Shown: in pieces, positions 45,199 through 56,053 of the stretch | Layout: each line of letters opens with the position of its first letter | Position numbering within the stretch: position 1 is the stretch's first letter | Origin: Halanaerobium hydrogeniformans | GTDB lineage: Bacteria; Bacillota; Halanaerobiia; Halanaerobiales; Halanaerobiaceae | Direction: 5' to 3' | Length of the DNA: 64,000 nucleotides | NCBI RefSeq assembly: GCF_000166415.1 | Contig: NC_014654.1 | Location: 1,798,001-1,862,000 of the forward strand | The notes under the pieces: generated by a model | Told to the model about the DNA's origin: nothing | What the model saw: the letters and a program-made list of their open reading frames with translations, nothing else | Database searches by the model: none | Program-made: the position numbers and the translations under genes

Positions 45199-46059
45199 TT
45201 ATTTACTAATCCTATTTTGCCAGGTAACTAATAATGGACTAGCTATGAAAACAGAAGAATAAGTACCGCTAAACATACCAATAAATAATGCCAACATAAA
45301 GGTCTGTAACGATGCTCCACCGAAAAAGTAAATAGCAAGTATAGCAACTAAAGTTGTTATAGATGTATTAATAGACCTTGGTAGAGTATCAACAACAGCA
45401 GTATTTGCCTGTTCAATAAAAGGAACCTTATGCATTAGTTTCATGTTTTCTCTTATTCTATCAAATATTACAATTGTATCATTTATTGAATAACCAACAA
45501 TTGTTAATAATGCCGCAACAAAAGGAGTGTTTACTTCTCTCCCGAGCATAGCAAATATACCAATTGTTATCAGCACATCATGCATAAGAGTAATAATTGA
45601 TACAGCTGCAAATCTAAATTCAAATCTAAAACTGATATAAGCAACTATAGCAATTGAAGCCACCAGCATTGCCAGCAGGGCATTAATTCTTAACTCCTGG
45701 CCGATTGTTGGACCAACCATATCAGTTCTTAGCATTTCTACATTTTCAAACTCATCATTAATTGCTTGCTCAACAGCAAGAATTTGATCTGAATCTAATG
45801 CCTGACCCCTGATCATAATACCTCTCAAACCATCTTGGTCGGTCTCCTGAATAGTAGCATCTTCAGCAATTCCAATTTGCTGCAATACAGCTCTTACATC
45901 TTCAGTTCCTACATTTTCTTCCACACTAAACTCCATTATAGTTCCACCAAGAAAATCTATACCTAAATTTAAACCATTAATTAATAAAAAGACTAAACCA
46001 ATTCCGATTAAAATTGATGATATTATATACCATATTTTTCTTTTACCTAAAATATCCAC
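45199..46059 (-). CDS. secF: Protein translocase subunit SecF
   Basis: SecF works with SecD in the inner membrane to drive late steps of Sec export using the ion gradient. The 286-aa protein has the first helix (about 9-28), GIDLGGTIMEF at the start of the periplasmic domain, and then five helices with VGYSINDTIVIFDRIREN (about 185-202) and FGGASLQTFMLALFIGMFSGTYSS. Normal length, 5 nt after secD. Confidence 0.96.
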   Translation of the reverse strand: MDILGKRKIWYIISSILIGIGLVFLLINGLNLGIDFLGGTIMEFSVEENVGTEDVRAVLQQIGIAEDATIQETDQDGLRGIMIRGQALDSDQILAVEQAINDEFENVEMLRTDMVGPTIGQELRINALLAMLVASIAIVAYISFRFEFRFAAVSIITLMHDVLITIGIFAMLGREVNTPFVAALLTIVGYSINDTIVIFDRIRENMKLMHKVPFIEQANTAVVDTLPRSINTSITTLVAILAIYFFGGASLQTFMLALFIGMFSGTYSSVFIASPLLVTWQNRISK

Positions 46060-46064
46060 TTAAA

Positions 46065-47273
46065 TTACCCCTTTCTGACCCCGAAGGCTTTTTCTGCCTG
46101 CATTAGTTTACTGCCTGAGAAAATATCGATAACATTTCTTGTAACAAAAAAGGCAGTAAACATACTAACAACAATACCTATACCAAGCGTTATAGCAAAA
46201 CCTCTAACTGTTCCACTTGTAAAATAGGCCAGAATAAGAGCGGTTATTATTGTGGTTACATTAGCATCTAAAATAGTGATATAAGCTCTTTTAAATCCTG
46301 AATCTACAGCGGCTCTCAATGTTTTACCACTTTTCATTTCATCTTTAATCCTCTCGAAGATAATAATATTAGCATCAACTGCCATACCTATCGAAAGTAT
46401 CAAACCAGCTATACCTGGTAGTGTCAACACAGCCTGTAGTCCTGCAAGAGTTCCCATTAAAATCAACCCATAAATTGCAAGAATACCTGCAGCTAAAACA
46501 CCAGGAAAACGATAGTAATAAATCATATACATAGCTACCAGTAATAAACCAATTAAACCAGCAGTTATACTTCTCTGAATAGCGATTGAACCCAAAGTTG
46601 GTCCAACTGTTCTAGTTTCGATTACCTCAACTGGAACGGGTAAAGCACCCTCTCTAATTAAAATTGCATGTTCTTCTGCTGCCTGAACAGAATCATAACC
46701 TGTTATCTGTCCTCTTTCTTCAATAACAGCCTGAACAGTAGGGTTAGTAAGTTGCTCATCATCTAAATAAATTCCAATTCTTCTTCCCATATATTCTCGA
46801 GTTATATTTGCAAATCTATCTGAACCTTCAGAAGTAAGGGTAAAAGAAACAACAGCTCTTCCATATTGATCATGATCTGCTCTGGCATCTCTAACAGCCT
46901 CACCAGTCATTAAAACATCCCCATCTTCATTTCTAAAAGTTAGCATAGCCGTTCTTCCAATGGTTTCGATTGCTTGATTTGGATTATCAACAGCAGGAAG
47001 CTCAACTATAATTCTATCACTACCTTCCCTTTGAATCAAAGGCTCAGATAAACCAAGTTGATTAACCCTTCTTTCAATTACCCCAACTATACCTGCCATT
47101 ACAGTATCATCAATTTCTCGATCTTCAGTAGGTTGAGCCTGCAGTGAAATATGGGCTCCCCCTTGTAAATCCAGACCTAAATTAATACCATAATGAGAAA
47201 ATAAAAAATAAGAAAAGGCAATTATAGCTATAATAATTATAAATTTAATTCTTCTTTTCTGTTTATACCTCAT
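46065..47273 (-). CDS. secD: Protein translocase subunit SecD
   Basis: A 402-aa SecD with one N-terminal helix, GLDLQGGAHISLQA (the D1 motif), a periplasmic base and head, and five C-terminal helices including LPGIAGLILSIGMAVDANII and FERIKDEMKSGKTLRAA (about 300-330). The protein is shorter than E. coli SecD (615 aa), as usual in Firmicutes. It is followed closely by secF and preceded, unusually, by lepB between it and yajC. Confidence 0.96.
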   Translation of the reverse strand: MRYKQKRRIKFIIIIAIIAFSYFLFSHYGINLGLDLQGGAHISLQAQPTEDREIDDTVMAGIVGVIERRVNQLGLSEPLIQREGSDRIIVELPAVDNPNQAIETIGRTAMLTFRNEDGDVLMTGEAVRDARADHDQYGRAVVSFTLTSEGSDRFANITREYMGRRIGIYLDDEQLTNPTVQAVIEERGQITGYDSVQAAEEHAILIREGALPVPVEVIETRTVGPTLGSIAIQRSITAGLIGLLLVAMYMIYYYRFPGVLAAGILAIYGLILMGTLAGLQAVLTLPGIAGLILSIGMAVDANIIIFERIKDEMKSGKTLRAAVDSGFKRAYITILDANVTTIITALILAYFTSGTVRGFAITLGIGIVVSMFTAFFVTRNVIDIFSGSKLMQAEKAFGVRKG

Positions 47274-47302
47274 TAACTAAAAATCCTCCTAACAATAAAT
47301 AT

Positions 47303-47848
47303 CTAATTTTCAAATGATAAATCATAATCATGATGCTCAATTAACCTCATTTCGCTCAGAGGCCAGTATACCCAAAAAGCTTTTCCTGAAATTGAATCAT
47401 AATCAACATAGCCAACAATGCTTTCAAATCGACTATCTGCACTGTGATTACGATTGTCACCTAAAACAAAAACACTTTCTTCTGGAACTTCATAGGGACC
47501 AAAGTCTCCGACTGTTTTATCTTTAATATAATCTTCTTCTATTGCTTCACCATTTACATAAGTAACACCGTCTTTAATATAGACGGTATCACTTGGAAGA
47601 CCTATCACCCTTTTGATGTATTTTTGTGCAGGAGCTCCCCGGGGACTAAAAACAATTATATCTCCTCTTTCAGGAGGATTTATTCTATAAATAAACTTAT
47701 TTACAAAAAGCCTTTCTCCATCCTGAAGTGTTTCTGCCATAGATCCTCCGTCAACAACAAAAGACTGGGCAACAAAGGTAATTATAAAAAAAGCTAAAAT
47801 ACCTGCTATTACCAATGACTGCAAAAACTCTTTTATCGCACCCTTCAC
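47303..47848 (-). CDS. lepB: Signal peptidase I
   Basis: Cleaves signal peptides of exported proteins at the outer face of the membrane. The 181-aa protein has one N-terminal membrane helix (about 11-30), the catalytic serine S36 in GGSMAETL, the catalytic lysine K79 in KRVIGLPSD, and the GDNRNHSADSR box (near 130). It lies between yajC and secD, so export machinery and leader peptidase are made together. Confidence 0.95.
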   Translation of the reverse strand: MKGAIKEFLQSLVIAGILAFFIITFVAQSFVVDGGSMAETLQDGERLFVNKFIYRINPPERGDIIVFSPRGAPAQKYIKRVIGLPSDTVYIKDGVTYVNGEAIEEDYIKDKTVGDFGPYEVPEESVFVLGDNRNHSADSRFESIVGYVDYDSISGKAFWVYWPLSEMRLIEHHDYDLSFEN

Positions 47849-47880
47849 ATTATATCCCCCAGTTCATTTTAGTACATAAA

Positions 47881-48177
47881 TTAGTCTTCTTTTTCTGAAT
47901 TATCTTGACTGTCTTTTGATTTTTCTTTGACTTTAGAAATTGCACTTTTAATAAAATCAATATCAACATTTGAGCTAACTCTAATTCTTACATTATTGTC
48001 TCTGATCTTAACTACCTTACCTTTAATACCACCTATTGTAACAATCTGATCACCTACAGAAAGTTTGTCCAGCATATCTTGATGCTCTTTTTTCTGCTTT
48101 TGTTGTGGCCTGATAAGAAAAAACCAAAAAATACCAAAAATTAATATCCAGGGTAAAATCGCGTATAAATATTCCAT
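47881..48177 (-). CDS. yajC: Preprotein translocase subunit YajC
   Basis: A small membrane protein associated with SecDF. 98 aa, with one N-terminal helix (about 8-24) ending in FLIRPQQKQKKEH, the family signature, then LSVGDQIVTIGGIKGKVVKI and an acidic C-terminal tail. It follows tgt by 124 nt and precedes lepB. Confidence 0.94.
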   Translation of the reverse strand: MEYLYAILPWILIFGIFWFFLIRPQQKQKKEHQDMLDKLSVGDQIVTIGGIKGKVVKIRDNNVRIRVSSNVDIDFIKSAISKVKEKSKDSQDNSEKED

Positions 48178-48301
48178 TTAATATCCTCTCCTAATTAATT
48201 ATTATCTCTCATAACTATTTCAACAATTAAAATAATATTCCTGCTAAATAAAAGATTTATTTAAAAGAATAATATCATCAATGCCTTTAATTTTCAACAA
48301 C

Positions 48302-50457
<2,156 letters not shown>

Positions 50458-50475
50458 TTAATAATACCTCCAAAA

Positions 50476-51510
50476 CTAATCTGAAAACAAATCTAAATTG
50501 CGTTTTTTAACATCTTCGTTAATCTTTAAATGCTGATATGCTTTTAAAGATGCAACTCTACCCCGAGGAGTTCTTTCTAAAAAACCAAGTTGAAGTAAAT
50601 ATGGTTCATAAACATCTTCAATCGTTTCCGTTTCTTCACTAATAGAGGCGGCTAGAGTATTTAACCCTACCGGACCTCCTCCAAATTTTAAGATAATTGT
50701 TTTTAATAGTTTATGATCGATCCTGTCTAAACCAAGCTCATCAATTTCCAGTAGTTTTAGAGCAGAATCTACTACTTTTTGATTGATAATACCATCTGCT
50801 TTAACCTGGGCAAAGTCTCTTACCCTTTTTAAAAGACGGTTAGCTATACGGGGAGTTCCTCTAGAGCGACGGGCAATTTCTAAAGCTCCATGAGATTCGA
50901 TATCAACATTTAAGATCTCTGCAGACCTAAGTATGATTTCTTGAAGTTCATCTTTATTATAAAATTCAAGTCTGTTGATAACACCAAATCTATCTCTTAA
51001 TGGTGAACTAAGTCTACCTGCTTTAGTCGTAGCTCCAACAAGTGTAAAAGGAGCTAAGTCTAATCTAACCGACCTTGCACTTGGACCTTTTCCAATTATA
51101 ATATCTAAACAGTAATCCTCCATTGCAGGGTAAAGAACTTCTTCAACCATTTTATTTAAACGATGTATTTCATCAATAAAAAGAACATCTTTACTCTGTA
51201 AATTAGTTAGAATGGAAGCTAAATCCCCTGGTCTTTCAATTGCAGGGCCAGAGGTCTGATGAATATTAACATTTAACTCATTTGCAATTATAGCTGCTAA
51301 AGTAGTTTTCCCAAGCCCTGGAGGACCATAGAGCATAACATGATCAAGGGCTTCCTCTCTATTACAGGCAGCCTCAATAAATATCTTTAGTTTTTCCTTA
51401 GATTTACTCTGCCCAATATACTCTGCTAAAGTCTGAGGACGCAGCCCTTTATCAACTTTTATGTCATCTTTTTTCTTTTTAGGAGAAACAACTCTTCTTT
51501 CATTTTCCAT
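50476..51510 (-). CDS. ruvB: Holliday junction branch migration helicase RuvB
   Basis: The hexameric AAA+ motor of RuvAB. 344 aa. [15 protein letters not shown] (Walker A, near 62), [16 protein letters not shown] (Walker B, near 109), [20 protein letters not shown] (sensor 1 and arginine finger) and the C-terminal winged helix with [26 protein letters not shown]. It follows ruvA by 2 nt. Confidence 0.97.
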   Translation of the reverse strand: MENERRVVSPKKKKDDIKVDKGLRPQTLAEYIGQSKSKEKLKIFIEAACNREEALDHVMLYGPPGLGKTTLAAIIANELNVNIHQTSGPAIERPGDLASILTNLQSKDVLFIDEIHRLNKMVEEVLYPAMEDYCLDIIIGKGPSARSVRLDLAPFTLVGATTKAGRLSSPLRDRFGVINRLEFYNKDELQEIILRSAEILNVDIESHGALEIARRSRGTPRIANRLLKRVRDFAQVKADGIINQKVVDSALKLLEIDELGLDRIDHKLLKTIILKFGGGPVGLNTLAASISEETETIEDVYEPYLLQLGFLERTPRGRVASLKAYQHLKINEDVKKRNLDLFSD

Positions 51511-51512
51511 CT

Positions 51513-52115
51513 TTATCTCTCCTTACCGAGATAACTTAATACCTGTCTAATCTTTTCAGAAACGGCTATTCCATCTTCAAAAGATATTTTCCTTAAAGCT
51601 TTATTAATCTCCGAAATTTTATATCCCAGAGCAGTTAAAGCATCAACAACATCCTGTCTATCTTCATTTTCAATTTTTGATGTAGTTGAACTTTTTTGGC
51701 CAGACTTTAAATAGACAAAATCTTCTAGTTTCCCCTGTAGTTCAAGTATTAATCGTTGAGCAGTTTTTGGTCCAATACCAGATATCTTTTTAAGAACAAG
51801 TTCATTTTCCTGCATTATAGCAGAAATAAAACGATCAGCAGGCATCGTATTTATTATATTTAAACCAGCTTTAGGCCCAATACCATTGACCGTTATTAAT
51901 ATTTCAAATAATTCTTTATCTTTTCTGCTTGGAAATGCAAATAATTTTAAAGCATCTTCTCTAACATAAGTATAAATATACAACTCTATATCATCACCAA
52001 CAGTTGGTAAATCATCAAAACCAGCCAGTTCTGTTTCATAACCTACGCCATTGACATCTATTATAGCCTGTCCAGCTTCTAAATAAATCAGTTCTCCTTC
52101 TAAAAATCCTATCAT
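51513..52115 (-). CDS. ruvA: Holliday junction DNA-binding protein RuvA
   Basis: RuvA tetramers hold the four-way junction for RuvB. The longer open frame starts inside ruvC. The ATG at 52113-52115 ([12 protein letters not shown]) overlaps the ruvC stop as ATGA, the usual coupling, and gives 200 aa. Domain I is an OB-fold. Domain II has two helix-hairpin-helix motifs ([16 protein letters not shown] and [18 protein letters not shown]). Domain III (about 150-200) binds RuvB. Confidence 0.96.
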   Translation of the reverse strand: MIGFLEGELIYLEAGQAIIDVNGVGYETELAGFDDLPTVGDDIELYIYTYVREDALKLFAFPSRKDKELFEILITVNGIGPKAGLNIINTMPADRFISAIMQENELVLKKISGIGPKTAQRLILELQGKLEDFVYLKSGQKSSTTSKIENEDRQDVVDALTALGYKISEINKALRKISFEDGIAVSEKIRQVLSYLGKER

Positions 52116-52609
52116 AATCTTTCCTCCCATCCAGCATGGGCACTGTAAACATGACCATGACAAATAGATATTGCCAGTGCATCAGCAGCATCATCAGGTT
52201 TTGGCAGCTCAACTAAATTCAAAAGAGATTTAACCATCTCTTGAACCTGTCTCTTATCAGCCCTACCATAACCAACAACTGCCTGTTTTATCTGAAGTGG
52301 AGTATATTCGGCAACTTTTATTCCAGCTTGAGCACCAGCTAAAAGTATCACACCTCTAGCCTGCCCAACTTTAATTGCAGTTTTTACATTTTTATTAAAA
52401 AATAGTTCTTCTACAGCCATCTGTTCTGGTTTAAATTCTTTAATTAATTCCTGGATATTCCTGTGGATAATTTCCAGTCTTTTAATATTCGTTTTATCTG
52501 CTGAAGTTTTAATTACTCCATACTCTAAAACTTTAAAATTGTTGTTTTCTTTATCAACCAGAGCATATCCAATAGTAGCAAGGCCTGGATCTATTCCTAA
52601 AATCCTCAA
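52112..52609 (-). CDS. ruvC: Holliday junction resolvase RuvC
   Basis: The endonuclease that cuts Holliday junctions. 165 aa. Acidic catalytic residues are visible: D7 in ILGIDPGLATIGYA, the glutamates E67/E68 in MAVEELFF, and D140/D143 in KPDDAADALAI. It heads ruvC-ruvA-ruvB-queA-tgt-yajC-lepB-secD-secF. Upstream a terminator separates it from the YebC-family gene. Confidence 0.97.
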   Translation of the reverse strand: MRILGIDPGLATIGYALVDKENNNFKVLEYGVIKTSADKTNIKRLEIIHRNIQELIKEFKPEQMAVEELFFNKNVKTAIKVGQARGVILLAGAQAGIKVAEYTPLQIKQAVVGYGRADKRQVQEMVKSLLNLVELPKPDDAADALAISICHGHVYSAHAGWEERL

Positions 52610-52721
52610 TTATAACACCCACCATTCAAACATAAGTTTGAAATAATTATATCATAAAATAACTAAGGCGACAATCTGAAACCCTATATTTTAATCTAAA
52701 ATTAATTTACAAAAAAATAAA

Positions 52722-52739
52722 GACACTTTTTACAGTGTC
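52722..52739 (-). terminator. Terminator after the YebC-family gene
   Basis: GACACT/AGTGTC arms with a 6-nt loop, followed on the minus strand by TTTATTTTTTT. It lies 52 nt after the YebC stop. Confidence 0.82.
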
Positions 52740-52791
52740 CTCTTATTAAGACAAAAAGTCATTTTAAAACCAAGAACAAATATTAGCCAAT

Positions 52792-53556
52792 TTAATCTTC
52801 CTCTGCTTCAATCTCTTCTCTAATTTCTTCATCAATTTCAAAATTAGAATAAACATCCTGTATATCATCATGATCTTCTAATTTTTCTATTAATCGAAGC
52901 ATCTTTTTTGCATTACTTTTATCAAGTGATACCATATTATCAGGTATCATCGCTAAATCAGCAGAAGCAAACTCATAACCGTTCTCTTCCATAAGCTTTC
53001 TGGTTGATTCAAAATTTCCAGGCTCAGTATAAATATAAGCCTCTTCTTCCTCAATTTCTAAGTCTTCTGCCCCAGCCTCCAGGGCTTCTAAAAGAAGTTC
53101 ATCTTCATCAATTTTAAATTCATTAAGATCGATTATCAGTTCACCTTTGCGTTGAAACATCCAGGATACACAACCATTTTCACCTAGATTACCTCCATTT
53201 TTATCTAGAACATGTCTTATTTCAGCAGCAGTTCTATTTCTATTATCGGTCATAATATCCATATATATCGCAACTCCACCTGGACCATATCCCTCATAAA
53301 CAAAAGATTCATAACTCATACCTTCAAGGTTTCCAGTTCCTCTTTTAATAGCTCGTTCTATATTATCATTGGGCATATTATTATCTTTCGCCTTTTGAAT
53401 AGCCATTCTGAGATCTGCATTCATTTCTGGATCTCCACCGCCCTCACGAGCAGCTACTGCAATTTTACGGCTCAATTTGGAAAACAATTTACCGCGTCTT
53501 TTATCTTCTTTTTTCTTTTTATGCTTTATATTTGCCCATTTAGAATGTCCAGCCAT
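52792..53556 (-). CDS. YebC/PmpR-family transcriptional or translational regulator
   Basis: A 254-aa YebC family protein: MAGHSKWANIKHKKKKEDKRRGKLFSKL at the N-terminus (listed as two blocks in the family model), AAREGGGDPEMNADLR, NMPNDNIERAIKRGTG, YEGYGPGGVAIY, LTDNRNRTAAEIRH-like sequence (here MTDNRNRTAAEIRH) and HVLDKNGGNLGENGCVSWMF. Members act as DNA-binding regulators. Some relatives are linked to translation of proline-rich stretches. It is commonly found just before ruvC. The C-terminal 15 residues are nearly all acidic. Confidence 0.95.
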   Translation of the reverse strand: MAGHSKWANIKHKKKKEDKRRGKLFSKLSRKIAVAAREGGGDPEMNADLRMAIQKAKDNNMPNDNIERAIKRGTGNLEGMSYESFVYEGYGPGGVAIYMDIMTDNRNRTAAEIRHVLDKNGGNLGENGCVSWMFQRKGELIIDLNEFKIDEDELLLEALEAGAEDLEIEEEEAYIYTEPGNFESTRKLMEENGYEFASADLAMIPDNMVSLDKSNAKKMLRLIEKLEDHDDIQDVYSNFEIDEEIREEIEAEED

Positions 53557-53676
53557 AATTAAACCTCCTTATAAATCAGTTTGCAGTTAATTGTAACATA
53601 ATTACTGCTTTTTTTCAATATTTCCTAACCCATTTTACTAACCTTGCTTATATTAACAAAAAAAATTAGTTAAAGA

Positions 53677-53700
53677 AACCATGACTGTTAAGCCATGGTT
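53677..53700 (-). terminator. Terminator after the small ORF pair
   Basis: AACCATG/CATGGTT, a 7-bp stem, followed on the minus strand by TTTCTTTAACTAATTTTTTTT. It starts 13 nt beyond the stop of the second small ORF. Confidence 0.75.
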
Positions 53701-53713
53701 AATTTATGAAAAA

Positions 53714-53923
53714 CTATTTAGATTGTCGTAAATTGTTAACCAGATCTTGTAGTTCTTTTTTTCCATTTTCAGACCAATGAGAAATAAATGCCTCTATTTT
53801 TTCTTTATCATACTCGGTTAAATTTTCGGCAATTTCATTAATGTTTTTTTTATCTATTACTTTCATCATATCAATTGATTTTTTTAGTGGGTACTGTATT
53901 TTATAGTATATTTGATCAACCAT
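53714..53923 (-). CDS. Small protein of unknown function (second of a coupled pair)
   Basis: I do not recognise this 69-aa protein. The ATG at 53921-53923 (MVDQIYYKIQYPLKK) has GAGGTT 4 nt upstream, better than the upstream in-frame start. It overlaps the end of the first small ORF by 8 nt. The sequence is hydrophilic and probably helical, with NINEIAENLTEYDKEKIEAF and a C-terminal KKELQDLVNNLRQ. It has no cysteines or membrane segment. The tight overlap suggests a complex with the partner; an antitoxin-toxin or phage-related pair cannot be excluded, but nothing specific points there. Confidence 0.7.
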   Translation of the reverse strand: MVDQIYYKIQYPLKKSIDMMKVIDKKNINEIAENLTEYDKEKIEAFISHWSENGKKELQDLVNNLRQSK

Positions 53924-54125
53924 TATTAACCTCCTCAAATTGATTTATCAATTTTTCTAAAGTAGGCATTGTTTCTCTTTCGATAAATCTTAAATATCCT
54001 TCAAGTGTAATTATTCTATTATCTAACACTCTTTCACTCATTTCAGGAGAATAATTATCGAATTGATTTGTTTTGTTGATTGCTGAGTCGATATAGTTGA
54101 TTAATTCTAGAACATCTTTTGGCAT
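53916..54125 (-). CDS. Small protein of unknown function (first of a coupled pair)
   Basis: A 69-aa protein, starting MPKDVLELINYIDSAINKTN, with AAGGGGTG upstream of the ATG. It is soluble, acidic and likely all-helical, and contains YLRFIERETMPTLEKLINQF. I recognise no domain. It begins 68 nt after the RNase P RNA 3' end and is translationally coupled to the next ORF. The pair ends at a clear terminator, supporting a real transcript. Confidence 0.7.
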   Translation of the reverse strand: MPKDVLELINYIDSAINKTNQFDNYSPEMSERVLDNRIITLEGYLRFIERETMPTLEKLINQFEEVNNG

Positions 54126-54192
54126 CTTAACACCCCTTGTTTGAGTTTTTTAAAAATTACAAAAATAAAAGCCTTCAAAAAAATATAAAATA

Positions 54193-54523
54193 AGTCGACC
54201 GGTAAGCCGAGTTCTGTCGTGGATGATCATCTATCTAAATAAACAGTTACCTGTTTATTTTAGCGTCCTTACCCGGAGAAGAGCGGATCACTCTTAATTT
54301 CTCCCTATTTGGACTTACTCCAGATGGGGTTTACCTGGCATTCCAGTTACCTGAAATCCGGTAAGCTCTTACCTTACCTTTTCACCCTTACCTTAAATAA
54401 TTAAGGCGGTATATTTCTGTGGCACTAGCCTGGGAGTTACCTCCACCGGGTATTACCCGGCATCCTATCCTATGGAGCCCGGACTTTCCTCATCTCATTG
54501 AGATGCGATCATCTGGTCGACTT
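54193..54523 (-). ncRNA. rnpB: RNase P RNA (bacterial)
   Basis: The catalytic RNA that matures tRNA 5' ends. About 331 nt with paired ends AAGTCGACC/GGTCGACTT. The universally conserved GAGGAAAGTCCGGGCTCC region is near the 5' end and ACAGAACTCGGCTTACCGG is near the 3' end. CAGTGCCACAG-type (here TAGTGCCACAGAAATATACC) and AAGGGTGAAAAGGT elements lie between. Its own promoter is at 54540-54568. The ends come from the closing helix. Confidence 0.95.
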
Positions 54524-54539
54524 ATTTTTTTCCATTTAA

Positions 54540-54568
54540 AGTATATCACCAGTCTTATAATATGTCAA
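54540..54568 (-). promoter_or_regulatory. Promoter of rnpB
   Basis: Perfect TTGACA (54563-54568) and TATACT (54540-54545) with a 17-bp spacer, 17 bp before the RNA 5' end. This is among the strongest promoters in the window. Confidence 0.88.
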
Positions 54569-54587
54569 GTAATTTACTCAACTTAAA

Positions 54588-55709
54588 TTATTGCCATAGT
54601 TTCCAAGGGTTTGTAATTTCTTCAGACTGTATAAATTTAATATCTTGCATTGATTTTTTTTCTGCTTTTTCAGTTAATTTTTCAAATAATAATTCTTTAA
54701 CAAATTTCTCGCTGCCATAATGGCCAAAATCTATTAAAGCCATATTTAATTCTTCTGCAAGCTGAGCTTCATGATATTTTAAATCACCTGTGAGATATAA
54801 ATCTGCACCATTAAAAGCGGCATCTTTTATAAAATCAGCTCCACTACCACTACAGATTGCAATTTTTTTAATTGTCTTATCTTTACTACCTACATATTTA
54901 AAACTCTCTAATGATAATTTATTTTTTACTATAATTATAAATTCTTCTAAAGTAAGAGGAGCATCTAAATAGGCAATTCTTCCGATTCCTTTAGATTCTT
55001 TGATATTTTCCAGTTTATATAAATCCCAGGCAGGTTCTTCATAAGGATGTGCTTTAATCATTTTCTTGGTTATTTTACTAATATCTTCTGCTTTGATAAT
55101 AGTTTCAAGCCTATATTCTTCAACATTATTTACTTTATTTTTTTCACCTATAAAGGGTTCTGATTCTGCTAAAGGCTTAAAGCTTCCTGTACCACTAACA
55201 ACAAAACCACTGTGGCTGTAATTACCGATTCTTCCAGCCCCGTTTTCATAAAGCGAATCTTTTAAATCCTGTAGGTGAGACTCAGGAACAAAAACAACTA
55301 ATTTATAATAATTTTCTTCCCTGCTGACATTTAAAATTTCAACATTGATTAAATCTAGTTTATCAGTTAAATGATCGTTTAATCCACCTGCGGCAATATC
55401 CAAATTAGTGTGTGCTGAAAACAAGGCAATCTCATTTTTAATTAAATCCATGATCAAACGTCCTGTTTCACTTTGAGAATTAACAGAATTAATGGCTTTA
55501 AAGATTAGAGGATGATGAGTAATAATTAAACCACAATTTTTAGCTTTAGCTTCTTTTAAAACTGCAGCATTTAAATCTAAAGAAATTAAAACATTATTGA
55601 TTTTCAAACTAGAGTCTCCAACCTGTAGGCCTACATTATCCCAATCTTCTGCCAGTCTAACTGGAGCTATTTCTCCCATTAATTGAATTATTTCTTCTAT
55701 TTTAGCCAT
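54588..55709 (-). CDS. Nif3-family (DUF34) dinuclear-metal protein
   Basis: A 373-aa Nif3/YqfO protein. The N-terminal half has APVRLAEDWDNVGLQVGD and the metal-binding GLIITHHPLIF (near 58) and SAHTNLDIAAGGLND (near 97). The C-terminal half has AICSGSGADFIKDA, ADLYLTGDLKYHEA and LIDFGHYGSEKF. Between them (about 130-245) is the YqfO/CutA-like insertion found in the longer Firmicute form. Members may act as GTP cyclohydrolase-like or metal-homeostasis proteins; the function is unsettled. In B. subtilis yqfO lies near sigA, as here. Confidence 0.93.
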   Translation of the reverse strand: MAKIEEIIQLMGEIAPVRLAEDWDNVGLQVGDSSLKINNVLISLDLNAAVLKEAKAKNCGLIITHHPLIFKAINSVNSQSETGRLIMDLIKNEIALFSAHTNLDIAAGGLNDHLTDKLDLINVEILNVSREENYYKLVVFVPESHLQDLKDSLYENGAGRIGNYSHSGFVVSGTGSFKPLAESEPFIGEKNKVNNVEEYRLETIIKAEDISKITKKMIKAHPYEEPAWDLYKLENIKESKGIGRIAYLDAPLTLEEFIIIVKNKLSLESFKYVGSKDKTIKKIAICSGSGADFIKDAAFNGADLYLTGDLKYHEAQLAEELNMALIDFGHYGSEKFVKELLFEKLTEKAEKKSMQDIKFIQSEEITNPWKLWQ

Positions 55710-55774
55710 TAAAACTTCCTCCTTTAAAATATTCCAAAGTCCACCTCAAACAAAAATGTTTATTAACACAAGAA

Positions 55775-55802
55775 AACCCCGCTCTAATATCAGAACAGGG
55801 TT
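55775..55802 (-). terminator. Terminator after the CAU-anticodon tRNA
   Basis: AACCCTGTTCT/AGAGCGGGGTT arms (one mismatch) with a 6-nt loop, followed by TTCTT on the minus strand. It starts 7 nt after the encoded CCA. Confidence 0.78.
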
Positions 55803-55809
55803 GATTTAC

Positions 55810-55886
55810 TGGTGGGCCCACCAGGATTTGAACCTGGGACTAACCGGTTATGAGCCGGTTGCTCTGACCAGCTGAGCTATGGGCCC
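55810..55886 (-). tRNA. tRNA with anticodon CAT (probably tRNA-Ile2, possibly elongator tRNA-Met)
   Basis: A 77-nt cloverleaf with GGGCCCA/TGGGCCC acceptor, D-arm AGCTCAGCTGGTCAGAGC, anticodon stem-loop CCGGCTCATAACCGG, T-loop GGTTCAAATCC, and an encoded CCA. CAT may read AUG, or AUA after TilS modification. The C4-G69 and C5-G68 pairs and the CTCATAA loop favour Ile2. The D-arm is not the initiator type. Identity remains inferred. Confidence 0.9.
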
Positions 55887-55939
55887 AGTAAACAATATTT
55901 TATTTATTTAACAGCCTTTAATTTGCGACGACAAGATTA

Positions 55940-55968
55940 ATTATATGATATAAAAGCCAATAGGTCAA
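55940..55968 (-). promoter_or_regulatory. Promoter of the CAU-anticodon tRNA
   Basis: TTGACC (55963-55968) and a perfect TATAAT (55940-55945) with a 17-bp spacer, minus strand, 53 bp before the tRNA. With the terminator after it, the tRNA is a stand-alone unit. Confidence 0.85.
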
Positions 55969-56053
55969 GACCTTTTAAGCTTTTTTTTCAACTTTTAATG
56001 ACAATAAAGTAATAAGAGCTATAAAAAGCTTATAATAACGCATTTTTTCAAGG

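Larger units (their letters stand above)
55710..56053. other. Gap between the Nif3-family gene and rpoD
   Basis: Contents in transcription order: a weak A+T-rich inverted repeat after rpoD (about 56005-56040) that may terminate it, then the tRNA promoter, the tRNA and the tRNA terminator. I saw no other gene and no clear promoter for the Nif3-family gene. Confidence 0.6.

Noticed and set aside
55810-55886. Initiator tRNA-fMet
   Set aside because: The D-arm and paired first acceptor base pair (G1-C72) are not of the initiator type; Ile2 or elongator Met fits better.
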